From contig CADCLN010000017.1 of NCBI GenBank assembly GCA_902802265.1, positions 35,466 through 99,465 of the forward strand: DNA of 64,000 bases. The letters are read 5' to 3'. The stretch's first letter is position 1, and the number at the start of each line of letters is the position of its first letter. This DNA comes from an uncultured Bacteroidales bacterium. GTDB taxonomy: Bacteria > Bacteroidota > Bacteroidia > Bacteroidales > Bacteroidaceae. A model generated the notes under the pieces. That model did no database searches, was not told the DNA's origin, and saw only the letters and a program-made list of their open reading frames with translations. A program made the translations under genes and the position numbers. Shown here one piece after another: positions 17,303 to 25,986 of this stretch.

Positions 17303-18604
17303 TTATTCCAACATCAACGATTTAAATTCGGCAATTTCTTCTTTGGTGATGCCGTTTTTCAGGAAGATGTTTTTTACTTTCTCTTGCAAATTGCTTCCAG
17401 AATAAACCTGTATTTTGTCGTATAATAACAAAAAACTGGTGCTGTTTCGGCTGCGCAACTGACCGCCTAAACTGGTCAGTTCGTAGTCTTTGCACGCATC
17501 TTCTTCGGGTATTCCAAGCAGAGCCTCAAGCAGGTAAGCCAAGGTGCCTGTGCGGTCTGCGCCTTTCCAGCAATGCAGGTAAACTGCATGACCCTGGCGC
17601 AGTGTGTTCAGTATTTCGCGAAAGGCTGTGTAGTACCCCTCGTTCCTGATTTGGTAGGGCGACACATCGTAATGAACATATTTCACATCGGTACCCAGCG
17701 GCGATTGGTTCACGTTGCCACGTTCTTCTTCCGAGCGCATATCAATGTCAAGTCGGATGTCGAGCAGGTCGCGAAAAAGTATTTTGTCGTCCTCCGTGAT
17801 GTGGGTGCCATGTGTTCCGTCCATTTCTGCACCACGGAAGATTTTTCCGTAGCGCACATGCCGACCGTCGGTGGTTTGCCAACCACCCAGGTCGCGAATG
17901 TTTTCTACATCGTCTGCTTTGATCATGCGTACTCGTCCCAATGTGTAGAAATGCCCACTGGTCACGGAACCGCCTTTCTGGTAGGCACGGTAGTAGTATT
18001 TCTGTCCTGGCAACAGGTTGACGGCTACAAACGTTTTTTCCGATACCATTACTCCGATGCGGATGAGTTCGTCCTCCTTCATATCGGGACGCAGCGACAA
18101 TTGCACGCTGTCCACCTTGTCGTTACACGTGATGCTCACGCCGAGTGGCTGATCTTTGCGGTAGCTCGTATAATTGGTATAGGACGTAATCTTTGTGGTG
18201 GAATAATCGGCATTGTCATACAGCACGCTGTTCATATAGTTCATTGTCATGGAGTTTTCCAGACTGTAGTACCACTTGTTCGAAGCCACACTCGTATAGA
18301 CAGTCTTTACGGAAATCACTTCTGGTTCTGTTCGGTTGAAGTAGAACCACTCTTCGTCCACATCGTTGAAAGGACAGAAGGTGATGCTGTCAAGTTCGTC
18401 TAACGGAAAAGCCCAATTCTCGTCGTAGTTCAGATGGAGCACCATGCAGGAGTCTCCAGGCCACTCTTGTGCTGAAGTCTCAATGTTCCATACCAGCAGG
18501 CATAGCAAAAGGGTAAGACCTCTTAGACCCCCTCTAAGACCCCCTCTAACTCCCCCTCTAAATGAAGAATGAAGAACCCTCGAAACAGACGACATAAAAA
18601 TCAA
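17303..18604 (-). CDS. Secreted tyrosine phosphatase (IphP/Y_phosphatase3 type)
   Basis: Dual-specificity or tyrosine phosphatase with the signature H344-C345-W-K-G-A-D350-R-T-G and the upstream family motif 'NIRDLGGW' at 235-242. The first ~230 residues form a beta-rich domain ('LLPGQKYYYRAYQKGG' resembles a fibronectin-III strand pair) with no known catalytic role. A hydrophobic segment (residues about 30-46, ending TSAQ) acts as signal peptide. Its n-region, residues 12-29, is encoded by the dispersed repeat at 18516-18576 and reads as FRGGVRGGLRGGLRG, an unusual Arg/Gly-rich leader. No other Met lies between it and the hydrophobic core. The export destination and substrate are unknown. 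Confidence 0.85.
   Translation of the reverse strand: MIFMSSVSRVLHSSFRGGVRGGLRGGLRGLTLLLCLLVWNIETSAQEWPGDSCMVLHLNYDENWAFPLDELDSITFCPFNDVDEEWFYFNRTEPEVISVKTVYTSVASNKWYYSLENSMTMNYMNSVLYDNADYSTTKITSYTNYTSYRKDQPLGVSITCNDKVDSVQLSLRPDMKEDELIRIGVMVSEKTFVAVNLLPGQKYYYRAYQKGGSVTSGHFYTLGRVRMIKADDVENIRDLGGWQTTDGRHVRYGKIFRGAEMDGTHGTHITEDDKILFRDLLDIRLDIDMRSEEERGNVNQSPLGTDVKYVHYDVSPYQIRNEGYYTAFREILNTLRQGHAVYLHCWKGADRTGTLAYLLEALLGIPEEDACKDYELTSLGGQLRSRNSTSFLLLYDKIQVYSGSNLQEKVKNIFLKNGITKEEIAEFKSLMLE
18516..18576 (-). repeat. AGAGGGGGTCTT repeat inside a signal-peptide coding region
   Basis: On the - strand, TTCTTCATTCTTCATTT is followed by four imperfect copies of AGAGGGGGTCT(T/A). The whole block is in frame within the phosphatase gene and encodes residues about 10-30. 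It matches the intergenic block at 17266-17289. Confidence 0.8.
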
Positions 18605-18658
18605 GCCGACGTTGCCCCTGCGGGGAGGCTTAGATTTTTGGGAGTATGTAAGAGGCTC

Positions 18659-18730
18659 GGCTCGACGAAGTCAATGAAGAATGAAGAATATAGTAAATAG
18701 TAAATGGTAAATGGTAAATGGTACATGGTA
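18659..18730 (-). repeat. Inverted copy of the heptamer block
   Basis: CTCGACGAAGTCAAT, then tandem GAATGAA heptamers, TATAGTAAATAG and tandem AATGGTA heptamers. It is the reverse complement of 10507-10576. The GCTCGACGAAGTCAAT part also occurs at 11528-11543 upstream of the GH28 gene. Confidence 0.85.
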
Positions 18731-18735
18731 GTGGT

Positions 18736-20499
18736 TTATTGTGCCAAATACAAGTCAATGAGTTGGGTGATGTCTTCCAGTGTGACCGTGCTGCCTTCGG
18801 TGAGGTATTGGTCGATGAGCTCGGTGATGTCTTCCAACTTGATGACCGTATTGCTGCTGATGTTTGTTTGGGCTGCCTGCACGATTTTGCCAGTCGTGGT
18901 GTCGAAGAGAAGGGCGATGGCTTTCAGTTTGGACTTGTCTTGAATCAGTTGGTTGGCAGACAGGTTGGCTTGGAATCTGCCCCGTTGTGGCAGACCCGCG
19001 ATAATGGTTGGGTTGATAGTCCCTTCCAGTCCGTTGTCTATACCCCATGCGGCTACGGCTACATGGTCGTAGGAGAAATTATAGACTCTGGATGCGGCTG
19101 TGTACCAGTATGACATCTCGCTGTCGCCGCTGCTACCGCGCAGATAGTTGCTCTGTGCCCAAGAGGAACCGCTGCCGCTCAGACCGTCTGCGGTGAGGAC
19201 GTATGCCAATGCAAAATGTCCGTCGGGGTCGTTGTAGGGGAAGGTGGTCTCTGTATCGAACTGAATGGCGGTCTGTTCATTGCCCGTCCATGTGGCAGTC
19301 AGCTGCATAGTGGCAGGTGCAAAGACTTCCATACCCTCTTTGATGACATTGAGGATGGTGCTGGATTCGGGAAAGAAAGAATAGCTGCGATTCATCCATG
19401 CGTCGGGGAAACCGCTTACGCTGTTTAGAATATTTTCATATTCGTTGATTTGCATAGGGTCGCCACTATGAACGGCAATGAGAACGGCGTTGTCGCCGAA
19501 GGTTTTGTGTGCCTTGTCCATGCCCACAATGCCGTAGGGACAGTATCCGCACCATGTACCTGTGAACTCCTCAACGACAGGAACGGGTGTGGGCTTTTCC
19601 AGCGTGGTGATGAGTTTTCCAGAGGCGGTGTTGGAGGCAGATTCGTTGGGCTGCCCGTTTACCTGGGTGATGGTAATGGTCTTCAGCTTTGCTTCCGTTT
19701 TTCCGCCATTGTTGACAGGGATTTCCAGCGTTTCCGTAGCAAAAAGGGTAGAGAGTTGGGGGTAGAATGTTTCTTCTGTGGTGGGAAGTCCCTCTGAACT
19801 GACGGTGCAGGTAATGGAGGTAATAGGTTCTACACCTTGATTTTGAATGACCAGGGGAATGGTGGCCTCTTCACCCACGATGGCATAAGTGTCAACGATG
19901 TTGATGGCAGCAGCAGCAGCATTGTTCTTAAACTCGTCACTACCTACCAAGATGTGGGCGTATGCGTTGCCTTGATTCTTTGTCCACATAGGACTGCTGG
20001 CAGAGCATGACATGAAGGCGTATTCACGACTGTTTTCTATCGTATAGAGCATGGGATATTGAGAGTAATACTCGTTCAGCCCCGTAATGTCGAAGGACCA
20101 TCCCACATACAAACCCTCAGCAGGAACGGTGTATTCCTGGCTGAACTTGATGTCGTTGAAATTTCCCCATCCAATCAAATCAGATTGGGGTACTGATACA
20201 GTTTCCAAGTCGGCTGCTCTTCCATAAGGTGGCAGATTATTTGAAATCCAAACCTTCACGTTTTTCACTTCGCTGGTGATCAGGAAAAAACCGAAACCGC
20301 CCACCTTAAAGCTGTTTGTACCTAATAAATCGGCGGGAATAAATATCGCCACATTGTAGTGCTCGGCCTTGCCTGTTCCTGTGAGGTAAGCATCGGCTTC
20401 TGTGTCATGGTTTACCATCCATGTAGTTTTGTACTCACCAGCGGCTGAAAGATTCCCAGCCATCAAACAAAGAAAAATAAAAGACAATAGATGTTTCAT
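18736..20499 (-). CDS. Omp28-related outer-membrane protein with thioredoxin-like domain
   Basis: Exported protein of about 587 residues. The start is taken at ATG 20499 (MKHLLSFIFLCLMAGNLSAAG, signal peptide); the frame is open further upstream but without a signal. The middle contains 'EEFTGTWCGYCPYG', the CxxC-bearing start of an Omp28/thioredoxin-like domain. N-terminal to it lie two beta-rich domains. The last 40 residues contain two similar helices, 'VIKLEDITELIDQYL' and 'VTLEDITQLIDLYL', like the second helix of dockerin repeats but without the preceding Asp-rich Ca loop. The function of Omp28 proteins is not settled; redox activity is possible from the CxxC. The promoter lies at 20538-20545. 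Confidence 0.8.
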   Translation of the reverse strand: MKHLLSFIFLCLMAGNLSAAGEYKTTWMVNHDTEADAYLTGTGKAEHYNVAIFIPADLLGTNSFKVGGFGFFLITSEVKNVKVWISNNLPPYGRAADLETVSVPQSDLIGWGNFNDIKFSQEYTVPAEGLYVGWSFDITGLNEYYSQYPMLYTIENSREYAFMSCSASSPMWTKNQGNAYAHILVGSDEFKNNAAAAAINIVDTYAIVGEEATIPLVIQNQGVEPITSITCTVSSEGLPTTEETFYPQLSTLFATETLEIPVNNGGKTEAKLKTITITQVNGQPNESASNTASGKLITTLEKPTPVPVVEEFTGTWCGYCPYGIVGMDKAHKTFGDNAVLIAVHSGDPMQINEYENILNSVSGFPDAWMNRSYSFFPESSTILNVIKEGMEVFAPATMQLTATWTGNEQTAIQFDTETTFPYNDPDGHFALAYVLTADGLSGSGSSWAQSNYLRGSSGDSEMSYWYTAASRVYNFSYDHVAVAAWGIDNGLEGTINPTIIAGLPQRGRFQANLSANQLIQDKSKLKAIALLFDTTTGKIVQAAQTNISSNTVIKLEDITELIDQYLTEGSTVTLEDITQLIDLYLAQ

Positions 20500-20537
20500 C
20501 TTTTGTGTGTTTTTAAATGAATTGTTCAAATTGGCGA

Positions 20538-20545
20538 CAAATTTA
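20538..20545 (-). promoter_or_regulatory. Promoter -7 element of the Omp28 gene
   Basis: Read on the - strand it is TAAATTTG, 39 bp upstream of the ATG at 20499. A TTG lies at 20564-20562, with spacing (16 bp) shorter than usual. Confidence 0.5.
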
Positions 20546-20607
20546 CATTTATTTTCTGAATCAATGAGCCTGTGCTGCGAAAAAACGGGCACTTTTGTTG
20601 TTTTTCC

Positions 20608-20638
20608 TTGGTGTGGTGGATAAAAAATGATAAATTTG
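20608..20638 (+). promoter_or_regulatory. Promoter of rmuC
   Basis: TTG at 20608-20610 and TAAATTTG at 20631-20638 with 20 bp between. The rmuC ATG follows 22 bp later, so the leader is about 15 nt. Confidence 0.65.
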
Positions 20639-20660
20639 CCAGCTAAAAAAGCGAGAGAAC

Positions 20661-22118
20661 ATGGAATACGTTTTTGCATTAGTCGGACTTCTGGTCGGTT
20701 TCGTGGTGGGCTATCTGATAGTTCGCAGTCAGGTCACAGCCTTGCAAGCCAAACTGGACATGACAACCGCCGACAACATTCAACTCACCGAAGAGAAGGA
20801 ACGTCAGATACAGACATACACAGCCCAAATAGCAGGGCTGCAAACAGAACACAATCGGCAGGAAGAACAGTTGCGGGCTGAGGCTACAAAACAACAAGAC
20901 GGCCTGCGTTCAGAATATAACCGCCAGTTAGAGACAATCCGTGCCGATTACTCCAAACAGTTGCTTGACCAGCGCGAACAACAACGGCAGCAGTTGGAAC
21001 AGCAACTGCACCTGCTGCGTGAACAGATGACCACTGCAAGCGAAAGAATCCTGAAAGAACGTTCCGAGGAACTGTCGCAAAACAATGCGCAACAGCTTTC
21101 TGCCATCCTGAATCCGCTTCGCACAGAAATCACACAGATGAAGGAAACCGTAGATAAAAGCGGACGCGAACATGCTACCTCTATGGAACGATTGGACGCC
21201 AGCATCAAGGCGAACATGGAGAAAGCCAATCTGCTCAGTGAACGTGCCGACCGATTGGCAAATGCCCTTATTGGCGACAACAACAAGCAACAGGGCGACT
21301 TCGGTGAATTGCGATTGAAGCAACTGCTCGAAGATATGGGACTGGAGGAAGGTGTGCAGTTTGAAGAACAATCGACGATGAAGGACGAGTTTGGCCGTAC
21401 CATCTACGAAGAGGAAGAAGGGCATCGACTCATCCCCGACGTCATTCTCCACTTTCCCGACAACCGCGATGTCATCATCGACTCCAAAATGTCGTTCACC
21501 GCGTATGTGGATTACCAGAATGCCAAGACCGACGAAGAACGCGACCGTGCACTGGAACGCCACATCAGTTCTGTGCGTTCCCACGTGCACGAACTGGCAA
21601 AGAAAAATTACAGCAAATACATCAAGGCAGACCACAGTCGCCTCGACTTCGTCTTGATGTACGTCTTCCAGGAAAGCGCCTTGCAACTGGCGCTTGCCAA
21701 TGCTCCAATGTTGTGGAAAGAAGCTTACGACAAAGGTGTGGTGATTTCGGGCAGTCAGAACCTCTACATGATGCTGCGTGTTCTTCAACTCACTTGGCGA
21801 CAAGTCCGTCAGGTGGAGAACCAGCAAAAAATAATGGAAGCGGCCAATGCCATCATTGACCGCGTCCAACTTTTCTATGAACGTTTCCTCAAAGTGGAAG
21901 AACAATTCGACAAAACACGCAAGGCGTTTGATGATGTAAAGACTGTGACAGCCCCGACAGGACCCAGTATTACAACGGCAGCGAATAAGTTGCTGAAGTT
22001 CGGTGCCAAAGAGAACCCTAAGCGCAAACAACGCTTGCCGAAGGAGGACACTACAGAGTCCCCTGTTTCAGAGCTTCCACAAAACGATCAATCCGCTGCA
22101 TCTCTCTCGGAATATTGA
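20661..22118 (+). CDS. rmuC: DNA recombination protein RmuC
   Basis: Conserved protein that limits recombination at inverted repeats; a nuclease role is predicted. An N-terminal membrane helix (residues 3-22) precedes a long Gln/Glu-rich coiled coil (about 25-190). The C-terminal half is a restriction-endonuclease-like domain with 'DVILHFPDNRDVIIDSKMSF', where D and K of the D...DxK pattern are visible. The 485-residue length is normal. The 3' end overlaps the convergent aldo/keto reductase gene by 68 bp, so the last ~22 codons of both genes are read from both strands. Confidence 0.94.
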   Translation: MEYVFALVGLLVGFVVGYLIVRSQVTALQAKLDMTTADNIQLTEEKERQIQTYTAQIAGLQTEHNRQEEQLRAEATKQQDGLRSEYNRQLETIRADYSKQLLDQREQQRQQLEQQLHLLREQMTTASERILKERSEELSQNNAQQLSAILNPLRTEITQMKETVDKSGREHATSMERLDASIKANMEKANLLSERADRLANALIGDNNKQQGDFGELRLKQLLEDMGLEEGVQFEEQSTMKDEFGRTIYEEEEGHRLIPDVILHFPDNRDVIIDSKMSFTAYVDYQNAKTDEERDRALERHISSVRSHVHELAKKNYSKYIKADHSRLDFVLMYVFQESALQLALANAPMLWKEAYDKGVVISGSQNLYMMLRVLQLTWRQVRQVENQQKIMEAANAIIDRVQLFYERFLKVEEQFDKTRKAFDDVKTVTAPTGPSITTAANKLLKFGAKENPKRKQRLPKEDTTESPVSELPQNDQSAASLSEY

Positions 22119-23463
22119 TGTTCTGCGGACAGTGAGCCACACACTGACGGCAACCGATGCAGTGGTCAGCCTGACGCAGCTTAGGCACACTGCGGTCATA
22201 ACCAATCAGAAATGCACGTCGAGCTTTCTGATAATTTTCTGCTTGCTGACTTTCAGGCACATTCCCTTTGTTCACACATTTATTGTAATGCACGAAGATA
22301 GCAGGAATGTCCAAACCATACGGACAGGGCATACAATACTTGCAGTCGTTGCAGGCAATGGTGGGATAGCTGATAATAAGTGAAGCCGTTTCGCCTTCCA
22401 GCCACTTCACATCTTCTTCTTCCAATGGCTCCAGCGGACAATAGGTGCGCAGATTGTCCTCCAGATGTTCCATGTAAGTCATTCCGCTCAGTACACAAAG
22501 CACGTTGGGCATACTGCCCGCATAACGGAATGCCCACGAAGCCACGCTATTATCCGGTCTTCTTTGTTTCAAATGAGCTACTACGTGGTCGGGCACTTTA
22601 GCCAAACGTCCACCCAACAGGGGCTCCATGATGACAGCAGGTATGCCACGCTTCGCCAGTTCATTGTACAGATACTCACCATCAGGGTTGAGCGGATTTT
22701 GATTATTGCCATTGTGCCAATCCACATAATTCAGCTGAATCTGCACAAAATCCCAATGATACTGATCTTGATGTTCCAGCATATAGTCATACACCTCAAT
22801 CTCGCCATGGAAAGAAAAGCCCAGATTGCGGATGCGTCCCTTCTCTCGCTGTTCCATCAGCCAGTCAAGCAGTCCGTTGTCCAGATAACGCTGGTGCAGA
22901 TTCTCCAAGCCGCCACCACCTACTGCATGAAGCAACAGATAGTCAATGTAGTCAGTCTGTAGATATTTCAGCGAATTTTCAAACATCTTCACACCTTCTT
23001 CAAATGGAAACTGGCTCGGCGAAAAGTTCGACATCTTCGTGGCAATAAAATATTGGCTGCGGTCGTAACCACTTGCTTTTAACGCAATGCCAGTTGATTG
23101 CTCTGAAAAGCCACGGCAGTAGGCAGGGCTGGTGTCAAAGTAATTCACACCATGATCCAGTGCAAACTTCACCAAGCGGTTAACCTGTTCCTGGTCAATC
23201 TCTTCCTCCTGTGGTCCATCCTGCTCAGACTTCACCACCTTGTTGGGCAGACGCATCATGCCATAACCTAACAGGCTCACCTTGTCGCCCGTCGTGGGAT
23301 TGGTCCGATAAGTCATCTTGTCCTTAGGAATCTCGCCAGTGTGATGTCCGTTAGGGTCAAGGTCTCCACCCACCTGGTTCGAACCGCCACACGATGCTAC
23401 TGCAGCAGTTACGGCTGCAGTTCCCGATATCTTGAGAAAATCTCTTCTTGAAACGTCTTTCAT
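22051..23463 (-). CDS. Tat-exported aldo/keto reductase with C-terminal 4Fe-4S domain
   Basis: Oxidoreductase of the aldo/keto reductase superfamily (residues about 60-330, 'LLGYGMMRLP', 'FDTSPAYCRGFSE', 'YIDYLLLH') fused to a ferredoxin-like tail with CxxCxxC ('CNDCKYCMPC') and a further CIGCRQCVAHC cluster motif near 435. The N-terminus 'SRRDFLKISG' is a twin-arginine signal and is followed by 'AVASC', a lipobox, so the protein is probably a Tat-dependent lipoprotein. It sits 58 bp behind the NapH/NapG-like gene on the same strand, which likely supplies electrons. The substrate is unknown. The gene overlaps rmuC at the 3' ends. Confidence 0.9.
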   Translation of the reverse strand: MKDVSRRDFLKISGTAAVTAAVASCGGSNQVGGDLDPNGHHTGEIPKDKMTYRTNPTTGDKVSLLGYGMMRLPNKVVKSEQDGPQEEEIDQEQVNRLVKFALDHGVNYFDTSPAYCRGFSEQSTGIALKASGYDRSQYFIATKMSNFSPSQFPFEEGVKMFENSLKYLQTDYIDYLLLHAVGGGGLENLHQRYLDNGLLDWLMEQREKGRIRNLGFSFHGEIEVYDYMLEHQDQYHWDFVQIQLNYVDWHNGNNQNPLNPDGEYLYNELAKRGIPAVIMEPLLGGRLAKVPDHVVAHLKQRRPDNSVASWAFRYAGSMPNVLCVLSGMTYMEHLEDNLRTYCPLEPLEEEDVKWLEGETASLIISYPTIACNDCKYCMPCPYGLDIPAIFVHYNKCVNKGNVPESQQAENYQKARRAFLIGYDRSVPKLRQADHCIGCRQCVAHCPQNINIPREMQRIDRFVEALKQGTL

Positions 23464-23488
23464 AAATTTTGTGTTTAGGGCATTATAT

Positions 23489-23500
23489 ACGTTATAACGT
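23489..23500. other. 12-bp palindrome between two Fe-S genes
   Basis: ACGTTATAACGT is a perfect palindrome within the 58-bp gap between the NapH/G-like gene and the aldo/keto reductase gene. It could be an operator or a processing site; there is no direct evidence for either. Confidence 0.35.
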
Positions 23501-23521
23501 TATCATGATTATATGTCTCTT

Positions 23522-25087
23522 TTAAATCTCCCTGTGCACTTCGTGTCCTTCCACATAAATGGCACTGAACGGACGGGCTGGACAAACATATTCACAAGCT
23601 CCACAACCAATGCACTTCTCCGTATTCACAGCGGGCACCATGATAATGCGGTCTTGCCTTAATACCGTACCATATTCATCAACCCACTGCCCTTGCTCGT
23701 TCTGTTTCAGCTCCTTGTCGAGTGGCACCATCTGTATAGCCCCCGACGGACAGTGGCGTGCACAGTTTCCACACGGAATACCTTCTTCTGCTGGCACACA
23801 ATTCTGCTGAATCCACACGGCATGACCAATCTGAATGGAAGTCTTCTCCTCCTTCGTAATCGGACGGATAGCTCCAGCAGGGCATACGTCAGCACAGCGT
23901 GTACACTCAGGACGACAATAGCCCTTTTCATACTCCATCACGGGCTGCATGAAATGTTCCAACGACGTAGAGGAACGAAGCACACCATTCGGACAGTTGG
24001 AAATGCACAACTGACAAGTCGTGCAATGTTGCTGCAAATTGCGTGCAGAAAGCGAACCAGCAGGGGTTAAGGGAGTTTTTCGATTCGGTATCTGCTTGTC
24101 TTCTATCACAGCCAGACCGCCATCTGTAGTCTTTTCCTGTGCCTGAACCGCAGCCGCCACCGTAGCGGTACCCACAATGGAAAGGAAACTACGACGATTC
24201 ATGTCTTCAGGGTTTGTAGGTTGTGGAGTTGAAGTTTTGTTCGCCGTATAAAGAATGGCCGACTTATTGCACGCTTCAATGCAATCACCACAAGTAATGC
24301 AGCGCGTAGCATCAATCGCAGCAGGTGCATCCTTCTGAATCTGTATGCAGGCAGCCTTGCAGTTCTTGGCACAAAGTCCACACTTGATACATTTGTCTTC
24401 GTCCACCCGAATCTTCATCCGCGAGAACTTGGAAACATATCCCAGTACCGTACCCACCGGACAAATCGTGTTGCAATAAGTTCTGCCATTCATGAACGCC
24501 AATACCATCAACACAATCGCTGTCACGCCGCTCACGATAAGCAAAATGGCAGGGTTGTTGTGAGGTTCCACCTGATAGAACATGAAATTGTCGTTTGCCT
24601 CAGACCACTGTGCCAACACATTATTTATATATATATAGGCGGGCTGTAACCATGCTGCCACAATTCTGCCGTATGCACTGTAAGGAGCCAACAACACTGC
24701 ACCTGCATTGAAGCCCGCTACCAGCATGACAATAAACAATACCAACACCGTCAGGCGAAGCCATGTCTTAGGCTTCGAATAGCAGTACTTGTTGGCTAAC
24801 TTAGCCTTCTTGTTCTTCCTGAACAATTTCCACTTGCCAATGCGAGCAAACACATCCTGAAACGCTCCTAACGGGCAGACCACAGAACAATAGATGCGCC
24901 CGAACAGCCATGTGGCGATAAGCACAACGAGCAACGGAACCCAACTGAGACTCATCACGCTCGGCAAAAACTGTAACTTGGCCATCCAGCCCAATACAGG
25001 CTGCACCGTGCCACTGAAATCAAGGAACAAAAGCGTAATTCCTATTAGGAATACCAGCTCCAGAGTTAGTCGAATCTTCTTTAACAT
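23522..25087 (-). CDS. Polyferredoxin: NapH-like membrane part fused to NapG-like part
   Basis: A 521-residue electron-transfer protein. Residues 1-215 hold about five membrane helices with the two NapH-type motifs CSVVCPLG (67-74) and CNTICPVG (205-212). Two 4Fe-4S motifs follow (C233-CxxCxxC..., C263-CxxCxxC...). At 296-317 there is an internal 'MNRRSFLSIVG...AAAVQAQ', a complete Tat-type signal. Behind it are four more cluster motifs (CTTCQLC, CRPECTRC, CxxxxxxxxxCGNC, CIGCGAC). Separate napH and napG genes are common elsewhere, so this is a fusion. It is the first gene of an operon with the aldo/keto reductase and probably passes quinol electrons to it. Confidence 0.88.
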   Translation of the reverse strand: MLKKIRLTLELVFLIGITLLFLDFSGTVQPVLGWMAKLQFLPSVMSLSWVPLLVVLIATWLFGRIYCSVVCPLGAFQDVFARIGKWKLFRKNKKAKLANKYCYSKPKTWLRLTVLVLFIVMLVAGFNAGAVLLAPYSAYGRIVAAWLQPAYIYINNVLAQWSEANDNFMFYQVEPHNNPAILLIVSGVTAIVLMVLAFMNGRTYCNTICPVGTVLGYVSKFSRMKIRVDEDKCIKCGLCAKNCKAACIQIQKDAPAAIDATRCITCGDCIEACNKSAILYTANKTSTPQPTNPEDMNRRSFLSIVGTATVAAAVQAQEKTTDGGLAVIEDKQIPNRKTPLTPAGSLSARNLQQHCTTCQLCISNCPNGVLRSSTSLEHFMQPVMEYEKGYCRPECTRCADVCPAGAIRPITKEEKTSIQIGHAVWIQQNCVPAEEGIPCGNCARHCPSGAIQMVPLDKELKQNEQGQWVDEYGTVLRQDRIIMVPAVNTEKCIGCGACEYVCPARPFSAIYVEGHEVHREI

Positions 25088-25170
25088 AAAAAACTTTGCT
25101 TACCAGTTAATCTGGTATTTACGTGGATAATATTTGTGCCAGTTTTTCACACATCATTTCAACTGAACTG

Positions 25171-25203
25171 CAAAAATACGGCATAAAAAGGAAATACCAC
25201 AAA
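25171..25203 (-). promoter_or_regulatory. Proximal promoter of the Fe-S operon
   Basis: On the - strand: TTTG (25203-25200) and TATTTTTG (25178-25171), spacing 21 bp. The leader to ATG 25087 is about 80 nt. Confidence 0.65.
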
Positions 25204-25311
25204 TATTTTGTCATAAAAAAACAAAAAAACACGCTATAATCCATCACGGACAATAGCGCTACCTTAATACTAATACCTTAACTAACCTATGTGGTTTTCT
25301 TAAAACCGATG

Positions 25312-25342
25312 CAAAGTTACGCACTCTTGCAGCACTGACAAA
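25312..25342 (-). promoter_or_regulatory. Distal promoter of the Fe-S operon
   Basis: On the - strand: TTTG (25342-25339) and TAACTTTG (25319-25312), spacing 19 bp. It would give a leader of about 220 nt. Two promoters in series suggest condition-dependent expression. Confidence 0.65.
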
Positions 25343-25635
25343 CTTTTTATCCCACTTTTTGCGAAAAACCATTGCATTTATGATTTAAATCAATAATTGT
25401 ATAGGTGCACACATGGATTTTTGTCTTTTGTGTCCCCACACAACCGGTTTTTTCATCAAGAGAAAAACCTCCGATTCTAATCTAAAATATTAGCTACCGT
25501 TTTTTCCCGTAAAACTCACCTCTCATTGGTATTCGCACAGGTTCAATTCCCATTTTGCCCCCCTTTATAAACAAAAAATGTTAAAGCAAGAAAAGATATA
25601 TCCCAAACAGTAAAGAGTAAATGCTAAAATTTCCT
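25343..25635. other. Intergenic region before tRNA-Leu
   Basis: No gene is seen. TTGTGT-CCCC-ACACAA near 25425-25440 forms a 6-bp stem with a 4-nt loop and is followed by a run of T, a possible weak terminator on the + strand. A short GTAAAGAGTAAATG stretch near 25611 resembles the dispersed heptamer family. Confidence 0.4.
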
Positions 25636-25643
25636 TACCTTTG
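25636..25643 (+). promoter_or_regulatory. Promoter -7 element of tRNA-Leu
   Basis: TACCTTTG followed by CACC, 25 bp before the mature tRNA 5' end. Confidence 0.75.
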
Positions 25644-25668
25644 CACCCGCTTACCAAAAAGAAGAGTT

Positions 25669-25752
25669 GCCGAAGTGGTGGAATGGTAGACACGAGGGAC
25701 TTAAAATCCCTTGGGCATTGCGCCCATACGGGTTCGAGCCCCGTCTTCGGTA
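25669..25752 (+). tRNA. tRNA-Leu (anticodon TAA)
   Basis: An 84-nt class II tRNA. The acceptor arms GCCGAAG and CTTCGGT pair, with a G-U at the first position. The anticodon stem AGGGA/TCCCT encloses the loop CTTAAAA with anticodon TAA. A variable arm with TGGGC..GCCCA and the T-arm GGGTTCGAGCCCC are present. CCA is not encoded. It marks the left edge of the AT-rich capsule locus. Confidence 0.95.
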
Positions 25753-25761
25753 CCTTTACTA

Positions 25762-25792
25762 AAAGAAAGTCAGGATTTCCTTGACTTTCTTT
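25762..25792 (+). terminator. Terminator after tRNA-Leu
   Basis: AAAGAAAGTCA (25762-25772) pairs perfectly with TGACTTTCTTT (25782-25792) and a T run continues to 25796. Loop of 9 nt. Confidence 0.85.
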
Positions 25793-25923
25793 TTTTCGTT
25801 GTAAGAATACCTGTGCCACTTCACACCCCCAATCCATTCCCAATTATTTAGCCATTTCTTACAAAACCATCTTTGAAAATCATTTTTTTCATCTTTTCTT
25901 CTTTTCGTATGAGATAAAATTCA

Positions 25924-25931
25924 TACCTTTG
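25924..25931 (+). promoter_or_regulatory. Capsule-locus promoter before upxY
   Basis: TACCTTTG followed by CAGCC, 55 bp upstream of the upxY ATG. No good -33 TTG is seen. No inverted repeats flank it, so it does not look like the invertible promoters of B. fragilis capsule loci. Confidence 0.65.
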
Positions 25932-25986
25932 CAGCCAAATTTGTTCTTTATCCCTATTTTAAAAGAACAAAAACCACAAACAATGC

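Noticed and set aside
20500-20679. 60-residue N-terminal extension of the Omp28 protein
   Set aside because: It contains the promoter region and has no signal peptide; ATG 20499 starts a good one.
25924-25986. Invertible capsule promoter as in Bacteroides fragilis
   Set aside because: No inverted repeats flank the promoter before upxY and no recombinase gene is nearby.
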